Assembly (NCBI RefSeq): GCF_012910805.1
Contig: NZ_WTVK01000021.1
Span: 1 to 64,000 of the forward strand
Source: Aromatoleum evansii
GTDB taxonomy: Bacteria > Pseudomonadota > Gammaproteobacteria > Burkholderiales > Rhodocyclaceae
DNA length: 64,000 nucleotides
Direction: 5' to 3'
Under the pieces are notes generated by a model. That model was not told where the DNA came from. It worked only from the letters and a program-made list of their open reading frames with translations, and made no database searches. Below are positions 30,974-39,710 of the stretch, piece by piece; within the stretch, counting starts at the first letter, position 1, and the number at the start of each line of letters is the position of its first letter. The translations under genes and the position numbers were made by a program.

Positions 30974-33658
30974 ATGTCCGAGACATCCAAGCAGCCCTCC
31001 GTAGCAATTTCTTACGCCGCCACGCTGTCGCGCTACCTGCCGCGCATGCTCGACAGCCGCAGCTGGCTTGCCGAACGGCTCGCTGTCTCGCTCGACCGGC
31101 CGCTCGACGCGGAGGCGATGCAGGCCTTCATGGCGGCATCCGGCCTCGACGAAGCCCGACTGCGCGGCACGCTGCGCAATCTCCGCACCTGGGTCATGTG
31201 CCACCTCATCGTGCGCGACCTCAACGGCATGGCCGATCTCGCCGAAGTCACGGAGACCATGACCGTGCTCGCCGAAGTCACCATCCGCGCCGCCCACGAC
31301 GTGCTGCGCGAGGCCCTGGTCCAGCGCTACGGCGCGCCGGTGTCGCAGTCCGGCTGGGAGCAGGAGCTGCTCGTCGTCGGCATGGGCAAGCTCGGCGGAC
31401 GCGAACTCAACGTCTCTTCTGACATCGACCTGATCTTCATCTATCCCGAGGACGGCGAAACCGGCGGCGCGAAGGTCATCAGCAACTTCGAATTCTTCGA
31501 GCGCCTCGGCAAGCAGCTGATCCAGGCGCTGGCCGAGATCACCGAGCACGGCCAGGTCTTCCGCGTCGACATGCGCCTGCGCCCGAATGGCGATTCCGGG
31601 CCGCTGGTGTGCTCCTTCGACATGCTGGAGAACTACTTCATCACGCAGGGCCGCGAATGGGAGCGCTATGCGTGGATCAAGGCGCGCGTGCTCGCCGGCG
31701 AGCGCTTCGAGGAGTTGGAGAAGATCGCCCGCCCCTTCATCTTCCGCAAATACCTCGACTTCGGCGCCATCAACGCGATGCGCGACCTCCACGCGCAGAT
31801 CCGCCGCGAAGTCGCGCGCCGCGACCGCGCCAACAACATCAAGCTCGGCCCCGGCGGCATCCGCGAAATCGAGTTCATCGCCCAGGTCTTCCAGATCATC
31901 CGCGGCGGGCGCGAGACCCAGCTGCAGATCCGCCCGACGCTCAAGGTGCTCGCGCGCCTCGGCGAGCGCGGCTTCCTCGCCCCCGAGGCGGTCGCCGAAC
32001 TCGGCGAAGCCTACGAATTCCTGCGCCGCCTCGAACATCGCCTGCAGTACCTCGACGACGCACAGACGCACGACCTGCCCGGCAACGACGAAGACCGCGC
32101 ACGCATCGCGCAGGCGATGGGCTTCCCCGACTTCGCCGCCCTGCTCGAGGTGCTCGACCGCTACCGCACAATGGTCAGCCGGCACTTCGAGCGCGTCTTC
32201 GGCGACCCGGCCGAGGAAGGCCACACCCTCGACAGCATGTGGGCCTCGGCGGGCGACGCCGGCCAGGCCGAAGCCACGCTCGCCAAGCTGGGCTACCGCG
32301 ACCCGCCCGCCGCCGCACGCCGCCTGGCGGCGATCCGCACCGGCAACCGCTACCAGCAGCTGCCCAACCACATCCGCAGCCGCCTCGACGCGCTGATCCC
32401 GCGCGTCGTCGAAGCCGCAGCCAGCACCTCGGGCGCCGACGAGACGCTCGGTCGCTGCCTAGACCTTCTCGAATCGATCAGCCGCCGCGGCGCCTATCTC
32501 GCGCTGCTGCAGCAATACCCCCAGGCGCTGCGCCGCGTCGCCGACCTGATGAATGCGTCGCGCTGGGCCGCACAGTTCCTCATCCGCCACCCCATCCTGC
32601 TCGACGAGCTGCTCGACGCGCGCCTGCTGCAGACCGCCCCCGACTGGCCCGAGCTGCGCCGGCAGATCGCCGAGGCCGTGGACGCGGTCGAACCCGACAT
32701 GGAGCGGCAGATGGACCTGATGCGCGAGCAACACCACGCCCTCGTGTTCCGCCTGCTGATGCAGGACATCGCCGGCATGCTCACGGTGGAAAAACTCGCC
32801 GACCACCTCTCGGCGCTCGCCGACCTGATGGTGGACCTGAGCATCCCGACGATCTGGCGCAAGATCAAGATCCGCCACCGCGACGAGCCCAAGTTCGCCG
32901 TGATCGCCTACGGCAAGCTCGGCGGCAAGGAACTCGGCTATGCGAGCGACCTCGACCTCGTGTACCTGCACGACGACGACGCGCCCGAAGCGCCCGAGGT
33001 GTACACCCGCCTCGGCCAGCGCCTGAACACCTGGCTCTCCAGCCAGACGGCCGCGGGCATCATGTTCGAGACCGACCTGCGCCTGCGCCCCAACGGCGAA
33101 TCAGGCATGCTGGTGTGCTCGCTCGACTCCTTCCGCAAGTACCAGCTCGAATCCGCCTGGGTATGGGAGCACCAGGCACTCACGCGCGCGCGCTTCGCCG
33201 CGGGCGACGCCGCACTCGGCGAAGCCTTCGAGCGCATCCGCTGCGAAGTCCTGCGCCAGCCGCGCGACCTCGACAAGCTGCGCGCGGACGTGCTGGAGAT
33301 GCGCCACAAGATGCGCGACGCGCACTCGGGCAAGAGCGAGCTCTTCGACCTGAAGCACGATTTCGGCGGCCTCATCGACGTCGAGTTCCTCGTCCAGTAC
33401 CTCGTGCTCGGCCATGCGCACCAGTACCCGGAGCTCACCGGCAACCTCGGCAACATCGCGCTGCTGCGCATCGCCGGCGAGCTCGGCCTCATCCCCGCCG
33501 GCCTCGCCGGCCGCTGCGGCGACAGCTACCGCATGTTCCGCCACCTGCAGCACCGCCAACGCCTCAACGACCAGCCCTCCCGCGTCCAGCCGCTGGAAGT
33601 CGCATTCGCGCGCGAATCGGTGTGCCGGCTGTGGCAACTGGTGTTCGGCGAGGACTGA
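30974..33658 (+). CDS. glnE: Glutamine synthetase adenylyltransferase/deadenylase
   Basis: Bifunctional regulator of 894 residues that adenylylates and de-adenylylates glutamine synthetase in response to PII and glutamine. Both nucleotidyltransferase domains carry the signature: GKLGGRELNVSSDIDLIF (about 137-154) in the N-terminal deadenylase half and GKLGGKELGYASDLDLVY (about 646-663) in the C-terminal adenylylase half. A helical linker lies between. Standard length, intact. Confidence 0.96.
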   Translation: MSETSKQPSVAISYAATLSRYLPRMLDSRSWLAERLAVSLDRPLDAEAMQAFMAASGLDEARLRGTLRNLRTWVMCHLIVRDLNGMADLAEVTETMTVLAEVTIRAAHDVLREALVQRYGAPVSQSGWEQELLVVGMGKLGGRELNVSSDIDLIFIYPEDGETGGAKVISNFEFFERLGKQLIQALAEITEHGQVFRVDMRLRPNGDSGPLVCSFDMLENYFITQGREWERYAWIKARVLAGERFEELEKIARPFIFRKYLDFGAINAMRDLHAQIRREVARRDRANNIKLGPGGIREIEFIAQVFQIIRGGRETQLQIRPTLKVLARLGERGFLAPEAVAELGEAYEFLRRLEHRLQYLDDAQTHDLPGNDEDRARIAQAMGFPDFAALLEVLDRYRTMVSRHFERVFGDPAEEGHTLDSMWASAGDAGQAEATLAKLGYRDPPAAARRLAAIRTGNRYQQLPNHIRSRLDALIPRVVEAAASTSGADETLGRCLDLLESISRRGAYLALLQQYPQALRRVADLMNASRWAAQFLIRHPILLDELLDARLLQTAPDWPELRRQIAEAVDAVEPDMERQMDLMREQHHALVFRLLMQDIAGMLTVEKLADHLSALADLMVDLSIPTIWRKIKIRHRDEPKFAVIAYGKLGGKELGYASDLDLVYLHDDDAPEAPEVYTRLGQRLNTWLSSQTAAGIMFETDLRLRPNGESGMLVCSLDSFRKYQLESAWVWEHQALTRARFAAGDAALGEAFERIRCEVLRQPRDLDKLRADVLEMRHKMRDAHSGKSELFDLKHDFGGLIDVEFLVQYLVLGHAHQYPELTGNLGNIALLRIAGELGLIPAGLAGRCGDSYRMFRHLQHRQRLNDQPSRVQPLEVAFARESVCRLWQLVFGED

Positions 33659-33691
33659 CGCCCGTCCGGGCAGCGCGGCGCGGACCTGCCG

Positions 33692-33707
33692 ACTGAAATA
33701 TTTCAGT
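33692..33707. promoter_or_regulatory. 16-bp perfect palindrome upstream of the CYTH/CHAD gene
   Basis: ACTGAAATATTTCAGT is a perfect palindrome with an AAATATTT core in otherwise GC-rich DNA. It lies about 40 bases upstream of a possible -10 box TAGAAT (about 33746). It looks like a dimeric regulator site; no known consensus is recognised. Confidence 0.45.
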
Positions 33708-33780
33708 TCGCGCGTCCGCGCATGACGCGGGCTTGGCGCCGGACTAGAATCAGCCTCCTTCCCACGGGTGAACGAGCCTC

Positions 33781-35307
33781 ATGAGCCAGGAAATCGAACT
33801 CAAACTCGCGCTGCCCCCCCGGGCCCTGCCGGCGCTGAAGCGCCACCCGCTGGTGGCCGGCGCCGCGCGCCAGGGAAGCGCGAAGACGCTCGACAACACC
33901 TACTTCGACACCCCGGACCTGCGGCTCCAGGCCCGCCGGATTGCCCTGCGCACCCGCAAGCAGGGGCACGTCGACCTGCAGACCGTGAAGTGCGCGGCCG
34001 AATCCACGGCCGGCCTCACGAGCCGGCCCGAGTGGGAGCAACCCTACTGCGGGAGCTTCGACTTCAGCGCGGTCGATGCCCCCAAGGTGCGCAAGCTCCT
34101 CACGCGCCACGCAGCGGCGCTCGTCCCCGCCTTCTCGACCCGCTTTCGGCGCGAAACGCGCCTGTATGCGCCCGACGACAAGGTGCGCATCCTGATGATG
34201 ATCGACACCGGCGAAGTCATCGCCGGCGACCGGCGCGCGCCGATCTGCGAACTCGAGCTCGAACTCGTCGCCGGCGAGCCGCTCGACCTGCTCTTGCTCG
34301 CCTGCCGCCTCGCCGCCGACAACCCGCTGATGCCCAGCGACATCAGCAAGGCCGAACGCGGCTACGCCCTGCATCTCGGCACGCGGCCGGAACCCGCACG
34401 CGCGGAACCGTCCGCCATAGCCCCCGACCATTCGCCGCTCGCGGCCTTCCGCGCCCTCGCCTCCGCCTGCCTGCGCCAGTGGCAGGCCAACGCCGTCGGC
34501 GCCACCGAGGACGGGGCGCCCGAATTCATCCACCAGCTGCGCGTCGCCCTGCGGCGCCTGCGCACCCTGTTGAGCCTCTTCGCGCCGATCCTGCCGCCCG
34601 AATTCGTCGAACACTGGCGCGCGCGCCTCGGCGAAAACGCCCGCGCCTTCGCCGAGGCGCGCGACCTGGACGTCCTGTACGAAGAGATCCTCGCCCCGGT
34701 AGCCACCGACGAGGCCGAACACAGCGGACGAGAAGCCGATTCCGTCATCGCGCTGGCCGAGCGCATCCGCAGCGAACGCGAGCGTGCGCGCGGCGAAGCC
34801 CTGCTTGCGCTCGATCCGGCCGCCCAGGGCCGCCTCATGATCGGGCTGACCGCGGCGCTGCACGCCTTGCCGGACGAACGCGCCCGGGACGAGCGCGCCC
34901 TCGCCGACTTCGCCGTCCGCGAGCTGGAGCGCCTGCGCAAGAAGGTCCGGCGCCGCCATGCCGCGGCGGCCGACCGCAGCCGCACGCATCTGCACGCGCT
35001 GCGCATCGCCCTCAAGCGCCTGCGCTACGCACTCGAGTTCTTCGCCCCGCTGTTGCCGGCCAAGCCCACCCGCCGCTATCTCGCGACCATCGTGCGCGCC
35101 CAGAACGCGCTCGGCTTCGTACACGACGTCGATGTCGCCCGCACCCGCCTCGCCCACTTCGCCGGCGACGACGCACAGCTGGGCGCAGCGGTCGCCTTCG
35201 TGTGCGGCTGGCATGGCCCCGGCTACGCCCGTCTCGGCCGCCGCGCGCTGCGCGACGTCGAACGCCTGCTGCAAGAAGACGCGCCCTGGGCCGCCTCGCG
35301 CGACTGA
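33781..35307 (+). CDS. CYTH and CHAD domain protein
   Basis: Protein of 508 residues. The N-terminal CYTH domain (about 1-200) begins with the EIELKL motif of the triphosphate tunnel enzymes; the C-terminal CHAD domain (about 220-500) is helical with conserved histidines and basic residues (IHQLRVALRRLRTLL, LHALRIALKRLRYALEF). CYTH domains hydrolyse inorganic triphosphate, and CHAD domains bind polyphosphate, so a role in polyphosphate metabolism is likely. It is followed by sixA. Confidence 0.92.
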   Translation: MSQEIELKLALPPRALPALKRHPLVAGAARQGSAKTLDNTYFDTPDLRLQARRIALRTRKQGHVDLQTVKCAAESTAGLTSRPEWEQPYCGSFDFSAVDAPKVRKLLTRHAAALVPAFSTRFRRETRLYAPDDKVRILMMIDTGEVIAGDRRAPICELELELVAGEPLDLLLLACRLAADNPLMPSDISKAERGYALHLGTRPEPARAEPSAIAPDHSPLAAFRALASACLRQWQANAVGATEDGAPEFIHQLRVALRRLRTLLSLFAPILPPEFVEHWRARLGENARAFAEARDLDVLYEEILAPVATDEAEHSGREADSVIALAERIRSERERARGEALLALDPAAQGRLMIGLTAALHALPDERARDERALADFAVRELERLRKKVRRRHAAAADRSRTHLHALRIALKRLRYALEFFAPLLPAKPTRRYLATIVRAQNALGFVHDVDVARTRLAHFAGDDAQLGAAVAFVCGWHGPGYARLGRRALRDVERLLQEDAPWAASRD

Positions 35308-35368
35308 GCCGTCATCGCATGGCAACACACACCGCATAGGCTGCGCAGCTTTGGACACGGAGGACACG

Positions 35369-35821
35369 ATGGACCTGCTGCTGTGGCGCCATGCTGAAGC
35401 GGTCGACGGCAGCCCCGACCACACGCGTGAACTCACCGAGCGCGGCCTGCGCCAGGCGCAGCGGATGGCAGCCTGGCTGGAGGAGCACCGCCCCAAGCGC
35501 CTGCGCGTGCTCGTCAGCCCGACCGTGCGCACGCGCCAGACCGCCACCGCCTTCACCGACCGCTTCGAGATCGTCCCCTCGCTGGGCCCCGACGGCAGCG
35601 TCGCCGACCTGCTCGCCGCTACCGGCTGGCCCGACTCGGCCGGCCCCTGCCTGGTCGTCGGCCATCAGCCCGCACTCGGCCGCATGGCCGCCCTGCTGCT
35701 CGCAGGCGAAGAAGCGGACTGGACGGTCAAAAAAGGCGCATTATGGTGGTTCAGCAACCGCGTGCGCGACGGCGAAACCCAGACCGTGCTGCGCGCCGTC
35801 GTCCCGCCCGATCTCGCCTGA
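35369..35821 (+). CDS. sixA: Phosphohistidine phosphatase SixA-like
   Basis: Histidine phosphatase of 150 residues with the RHG-type motif as WRHAEA at the N-terminus and a second conserved histidine in VVGHQPALG. E. coli SixA dephosphorylates phosphohistidine on the nitrogen phosphotransferase protein NPr. GGAGGACACG precedes the ATG. It is probably cotranscribed with the CYTH/CHAD gene 62 bases upstream. Confidence 0.87.
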   Translation: MDLLLWRHAEAVDGSPDHTRELTERGLRQAQRMAAWLEEHRPKRLRVLVSPTVRTRQTATAFTDRFEIVPSLGPDGSVADLLAATGWPDSAGPCLVVGHQPALGRMAALLLAGEEADWTVKKGALWWFSNRVRDGETQTVLRAVVPPDLA

Positions 35822-35843
35822 CGGCGGCCGGGGCGCGGCCGCA

Positions 35844-35871
35844 GCGCCGCGTAAATATTTGTACGCGGCGC
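35844..35871. repeat. Inverted repeat with AAATATTT-type centre
   Basis: GCGCCGCGTA and TACGCGGCGC form perfect 10-base arms around AATATTTG, 93 bases upstream of the 310-residue hypothetical gene. It could be a hairpin or an operator. The core AAATATTT is shared with the palindrome at 33692-33707. No T-run follows, so it is not a standard terminator. Confidence 0.45.
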
Positions 35872-35964
35872 GGTTTCGCGCCAGCACGCTTGCCGTAAGA
35901 TTCGCCCTGCGACAGAGGCGCAGCCCGCCAGCACCTTCCGCTCAACTCGTCCGGGCATCCACTG

Positions 35965-36897
35965 ATGAATACTACCGTTACCGCCAACGGCACCAAGCGC
36001 GTCATCGACGGTGTCGAACGCGTGTTCTACGACGGCTACTGGATCAAGGCCTACGATCCGCCGGCCGACTCGCTGCGCATGAAGCGGCAGCTGATCGAGG
36101 GGCTCACGCGGCGCCTCTTCAACCACGTCGAACACGGCATCAACATTCCCGGCAAACGCCTCGCCGAAGCGCGCGCGTCCTACAACACCGAGCAGGATCC
36201 GGAACGCAAGCGCGTGAAGGGAGCGATGCTCGCCGGGGCGCTGTTCAACCGCGCCACCGACATCTTCACCAAGCTGATGGAGATGCAGGAACTCGGCATC
36301 GAGATCCAGACCGACAACGCCCTGATGCGCGAATGCGGGTTCTGCCTGCAGGAGGCGCTCAACCTCGGCAAGCTCGTGCGCCACCGCAGCGGCGAGGAAG
36401 GCATCGACGAACTGTGGGGCGAACCCTTCCGCGCATTCTCGATCCCCATCGAAGCCTTCTACGACAGCCGCTACATCAAGATCTCGCAGACGTTGCGCGA
36501 CATCGACCGCATCGGCGGGGTGATGGTGGAGACCTTCGCCGGCTCGCGCTTCTTCGAAGGCATCGAGGATCCCACGCTGCGCTTCACCGAAGCCGCCAAG
36601 GTCAAGTGCGAGACGCTGCGCACCGACCCGGCGATCTTCGATGTGTGGTCCGACTTCGCCGTGGCGGCGGAAAGACTTGCCACGGTCACGCCGCGCCTGG
36701 CCAGCGCGACCGCCCCCGAGGACCTGCAGCTTGCCATCGACGGCGTGGCCCTCATCGTGCAGGGCCGCGACCTCGTCAGCTACATCACCCGTGCGCGCGT
36801 GCCCATGCCCAAGAGCACGAGCGAATACGTGGAACGCTGCGAACACTGGCGCCGTGGCCTGTGCCTGCGCCTGCACCCCTCGCTGGTCGCCCCCTGA
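35965..36897 (+). CDS. Conserved hypothetical protein
   Basis: Soluble protein of 310 residues with no signal peptide or membrane helix. I do not recognise a family. It is rich in charged helices, with a cysteine pair in MRECGFCLQEAL and a further CEHW near the C-terminus. The codon use and composition match its neighbours, so it looks like a genuine resident gene. The 58-residue gene follows after 59 bases. No function is proposed. Confidence 0.7.
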   Translation: MNTTVTANGTKRVIDGVERVFYDGYWIKAYDPPADSLRMKRQLIEGLTRRLFNHVEHGINIPGKRLAEARASYNTEQDPERKRVKGAMLAGALFNRATDIFTKLMEMQELGIEIQTDNALMRECGFCLQEALNLGKLVRHRSGEEGIDELWGEPFRAFSIPIEAFYDSRYIKISQTLRDIDRIGGVMVETFAGSRFFEGIEDPTLRFTEAAKVKCETLRTDPAIFDVWSDFAVAAERLATVTPRLASATAPEDLQLAIDGVALIVQGRDLVSYITRARVPMPKSTSEYVERCEHWRRGLCLRLHPSLVAP

Positions 36898-36956
36898 GCG
36901 CGTCTGCCACGACCGCCCTCCACAACGCGCCGCACTGCGGTGGGAATCCACACCTC

Positions 36957-37133
36957 ATGAAAAAGACCGACCTCGAAAAACTCAACGGCCTCAAGATCCG
37001 CAGCCGCATGAAGAACACCGACACCCCTGACCGCTTCGCCAAGGCGTCGGGCGGGGCCAATGCCGGCGCCGGCGTCAATCCCCTCGTCGCAAAGTTGCTC
37101 AGGAAAGGCCTCGACGACCAAGGCAAAGCGTAA
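36957..37133 (+). CDS. Small basic hypothetical protein
   Basis: ORF of 58 residues (MKKTDLEKLNGLKIRS to LRKGLDDQGKA), lysine-rich at the start and glycine/alanine-rich in the middle. It starts 59 bases after the 310-residue hypothetical gene and may share its transcript. No domain is recognised. Its compositional bias and lysine/aspartate content differ from random frame shadows, which here are arginine-rich. Confidence 0.55.
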   Translation: MKKTDLEKLNGLKIRSRMKNTDTPDRFAKASGGANAGAGVNPLVAKLLRKGLDDQGKA

Positions 37134-37211
37134 GAAGCAACGCGTAAACGGCGACGCCCGGACGGCGATCGGCACCGTCCGGGCGTCCGCGAACTGCCGC
37201 CGGGCGTCGGC

Positions 37212-38336
37212 TCAGACGATCACGCCACCACCCAGGCACACCTTCGATTCATACACGACGACGCTCTGCCCGGGCGTGAGCGCCCACTGCGGCTGGGCGA
37301 ACACGATCTGCGCGCGACCGTCGCCCAGAGCGTCGATCTCGCACGGCATGTCCGGCGTGCGATAGCGCGGCTTGGCCGTATACACCCAGTGGGTGTGCGG
37401 GTCGCGCCCCGATATCCAGTTGAGCTCCGTCGCCGTCAGGCTGTGCTTCAGCAAGGCCGGATGGTCGTGTCCCTGCACGACGTGGAGCACGTTCGCCTTC
37501 ACGTCCTTCGCGGCGACGTACCACGCGTCGTGCTCGCCCGCCTCGTCCTGCTTGCCCTTGATGCCGCCGATGTGCAGCCCCTTCCGCTGGCCGATGGTGT
37601 GGTACATCAGCCCCTGGTGCTCGCCGAGCACGCGCCCGTCGTCCAGGTTGCGGATCTCGCCCGGCTTCGTCGGCAGGTAGCGCATCAGGAACTCGCGGAA
37701 CGGCCGCTCGCCGATGAAGCAGATGCCCGTCGAGTCCTTCTTCTCGGCGACATGCAGGCCCGCATCGGCCGCGATCCGCCGCACCTCGCGCTTGTACAGG
37801 CCGCCCAGCGGGAACAGCGTCTTCGCGAGCTGTGCCTGCGTCAGGCGATAGAGGAAATAGCTCTGGTCCTTGGTGCCGTCCTCGGCCTTCAGGAGCTGGT
37901 ATTCGGTGCGCCCGTCATTGACCCACTCGCGCACGCCCGCGTAGTGCCCCGTCGCGATCTTGTCCGCCCCAAGCTGCATCGCGTGGTCGAGGAAGCAGCG
38001 GAACTTGATCTCCGAGTTGCACAGAATGTCCGGATTAGGCGTGCGCCCCGCCTCGTATTCGCGCAGGAAGTCGGCGAACACGCGGTCCTTGTACTCGGCC
38101 GAGAAGTTCACGACTTCGAGGTCGATGCCGATCACATCGCACACCGAGGCCACATCGACGAGATCCTGACGCGTCGAGCAGTACTCGTCGTCGTCATCGT
38201 CTTCCCAGTTCTTCATGAACAGGCCGGTCACCTGATAGCCCTGCTGCTTGAGCAGCAGCGCGGTGACCGAGGAATCCACGCCGCCGGACATGCCGACGAC
38301 CACCTTCATCCCGTTCGCATCCTTCTTACTGGACAT
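37212..38336 (-). CDS. mnmA: tRNA-specific 2-thiouridylase
   Basis: Adds sulfur to wobble uridine 34 of Lys, Glu and Gln tRNAs. The PP-loop is [10 protein letters not shown], and the two catalytic cysteines sit in [10 protein letters not shown] and [10 protein letters not shown]. At 374 residues it is full length. The ATG of MSSKKDAN has AAGGA just upstream; two other in-frame ATGs exist. The start overlaps the end of the preceding hypothetical gene by 11 bases, implying coupling. Confidence 0.95.
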   Translation of the reverse strand: MSSKKDANGMKVVVGMSGGVDSSVTALLLKQQGYQVTGLFMKNWEDDDDDEYCSTRQDLVDVASVCDVIGIDLEVVNFSAEYKDRVFADFLREYEAGRTPNPDILCNSEIKFRCFLDHAMQLGADKIATGHYAGVREWVNDGRTEYQLLKAEDGTKDQSYFLYRLTQAQLAKTLFPLGGLYKREVRRIAADAGLHVAEKKDSTGICFIGERPFREFLMRYLPTKPGEIRNLDDGRVLGEHQGLMYHTIGQRKGLHIGGIKGKQDEAGEHDAWYVAAKDVKANVLHVVQGHDHPALLKHSLTATELNWISGRDPHTHWVYTAKPRYRTPDMPCEIDALGDGRAQIVFAQPQWALTPGQSVVVYESKVCLGGGVIV

Positions 38337-39048
38337 TCGGTCCTTCTCCATTCAGCCATTCCGCCAGCGGCAGCACCACCGCCGGCTCGCCATGATCCAC
38401 GAACCAGCTGTCGACCGCAAAGCGCGCGCCCGGATTGTGCCCCGGCGCAAGCGCCGGCTCCAGCCCCGAAGCGGCGACGGCCGCCGGCGCGATGTCGGCC
38501 AGCACTTCGCCGCAGTCGCACAACGCCAGCATCGGCGCGACATAGTCGGGAACCCCCGCAGCCGCGGTCGGGGCGGCAGCCGGCGGCACCGGATCATCCA
38601 GTTCCTCGATCGCGGCGGAAAAATGCTGCAGCACCAGCCAGGGCGCCCGCCGCTCGACCGGCAGCACGCGATGAAAGCGCAGCCAGCCGCGCGCGGCCAT
38701 CAACTCGAGAAAATGCGTCGTCGTGGTCGAGTGATCGATGCAATCCATGCGCCCGTCGACATCCCCGTCGCGGTAATTGCCGCCACGGTCCACCGCGATC
38801 GGCGTCTGCCTGGCGGACAGGCGCTGCATCATGCCGACCGCACGGGCAATGGCGGCGCGCTCCGAGTCCGCATCCACGGCCTGCGCCAGCACGGCCGCCA
38901 CGGCGGCGAGCCCTTCCTCCGCCAGCACCACCTCGACGCGGGTCGCACAACCGTAGTTGAAGCACACCTCCAGCGCCGCCGCCCCGCGTGCCGACGGCAG
39001 CCAAGCGAGGAGGCAGGCGGACAGGCAGGTGAGCAGCGCGGCACGCAT
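38326..39048 (-). CDS. Exported hypothetical protein
   Basis: Protein of 240 residues with an N-terminal signal peptide (hydrophobic run to PSARG). The body has several cysteines ([34 protein letters not shown]) that could form disulfides in the periplasm. The motif [13 protein letters not shown] looks conserved-type, but I cannot name a family. It lies between nudJ and mnmA on the same strand, 11 bases after nudJ. Confidence 0.7.
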   Translation of the reverse strand: MRAALLTCLSACLLAWLPSARGAAALEVCFNYGCATRVEVVLAEEGLAAVAAVLAQAVDADSERAAIARAVGMMQRLSARQTPIAVDRGGNYRDGDVDGRMDCIDHSTTTTHFLELMAARGWLRFHRVLPVERRAPWLVLQHFSAAIEELDDPVPPAAAPTAAAGVPDYVAPMLALCDCGEVLADIAPAAVAASGLEPALAPGHNPGARFAVDSWFVDHGEPAVVLPLAEWLNGEGPNVQ

Positions 39049-39059
39049 CGCGGCGGCGC

Positions 39060-39515
39060 TCAGCCCGGATAATGCCGGATCAGCTCGAGCGCATAGCGGC
39101 GTCCCGCGATCCAGTCATCCACGCACTGCAGCACCAGCGGGCTGCGATGCCGCTCGCGGCATTCGAGCAGTTCGTCGCGCGTCAGCCACAGCGCCCGCAC
39201 GATGCCGGCATCCAGCGCGCGCCCTGCCTCCTCCCCGGCGACCGAGCCGCCAAACGCAAAGCGCAGGTAGGTGATTCCCCCCTGCGGCACCGGCCACTGA
39301 TAGATCCCGACCATATACTCGGGGACGAAGCGGTGCGCCGTTTCCTCCAACGTCTCACGCGCCGCGGCCGCCACCAGCGACTCCCCCGCCTCGAGGTGGC
39401 CGGCGGGCTGATTGAAGCGCAGCCCGTCCGCGGTTTCCTCCTCGACCACCAGGAAACGTCCCTCGCGCTCGATCACCGATGCCACCGTGACATTCGGCTT
39501 CCACACTCTTTCCAT
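39060..39515 (-). CDS. nudJ: NudJ-like phosphatase
   Basis: Nudix hydrolase of 151 residues resembling E. coli NudJ, which acts on thiamine pyrophosphate precursors and nucleoside triphosphates. WKPNVTVASVI and FNQPAGHLEAGE match the family. The Nudix box is GHLEAGESLVAAAARETLEE followed by TAH, so the usual final glycine is alanine. The nudJ-mnmA association is also seen in E. coli. The start is uncertain between MERVWKPN (39515) and an ATG three codons earlier; neither has a clear ribosome site. Confidence 0.85.
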   Translation of the reverse strand: MERVWKPNVTVASVIEREGRFLVVEEETADGLRFNQPAGHLEAGESLVAAAARETLEETAHRFVPEYMVGIYQWPVPQGGITYLRFAFGGSVAGEEAGRALDAGIVRALWLTRDELLECRERHRSPLVLQCVDDWIAGRRYALELIRHYPG

Positions 39516-39710
39516 TGCAGCCATCGCAGGCAAAACCGCGATATTAACGCGCCCTGCCGACCACGATGTTCGAAAGTGCAAGCGGAAGCATCCCGCGGAA
39601 CGCACATAATAGGCTGCGAGGGATTATCATTCGTGGTCCTCCACGTCAGACCAAGAAGAAGATCGTGCGAAGGAGACAGCTCGTCCGAACAAGACCAACT
39701 CACAACGATC

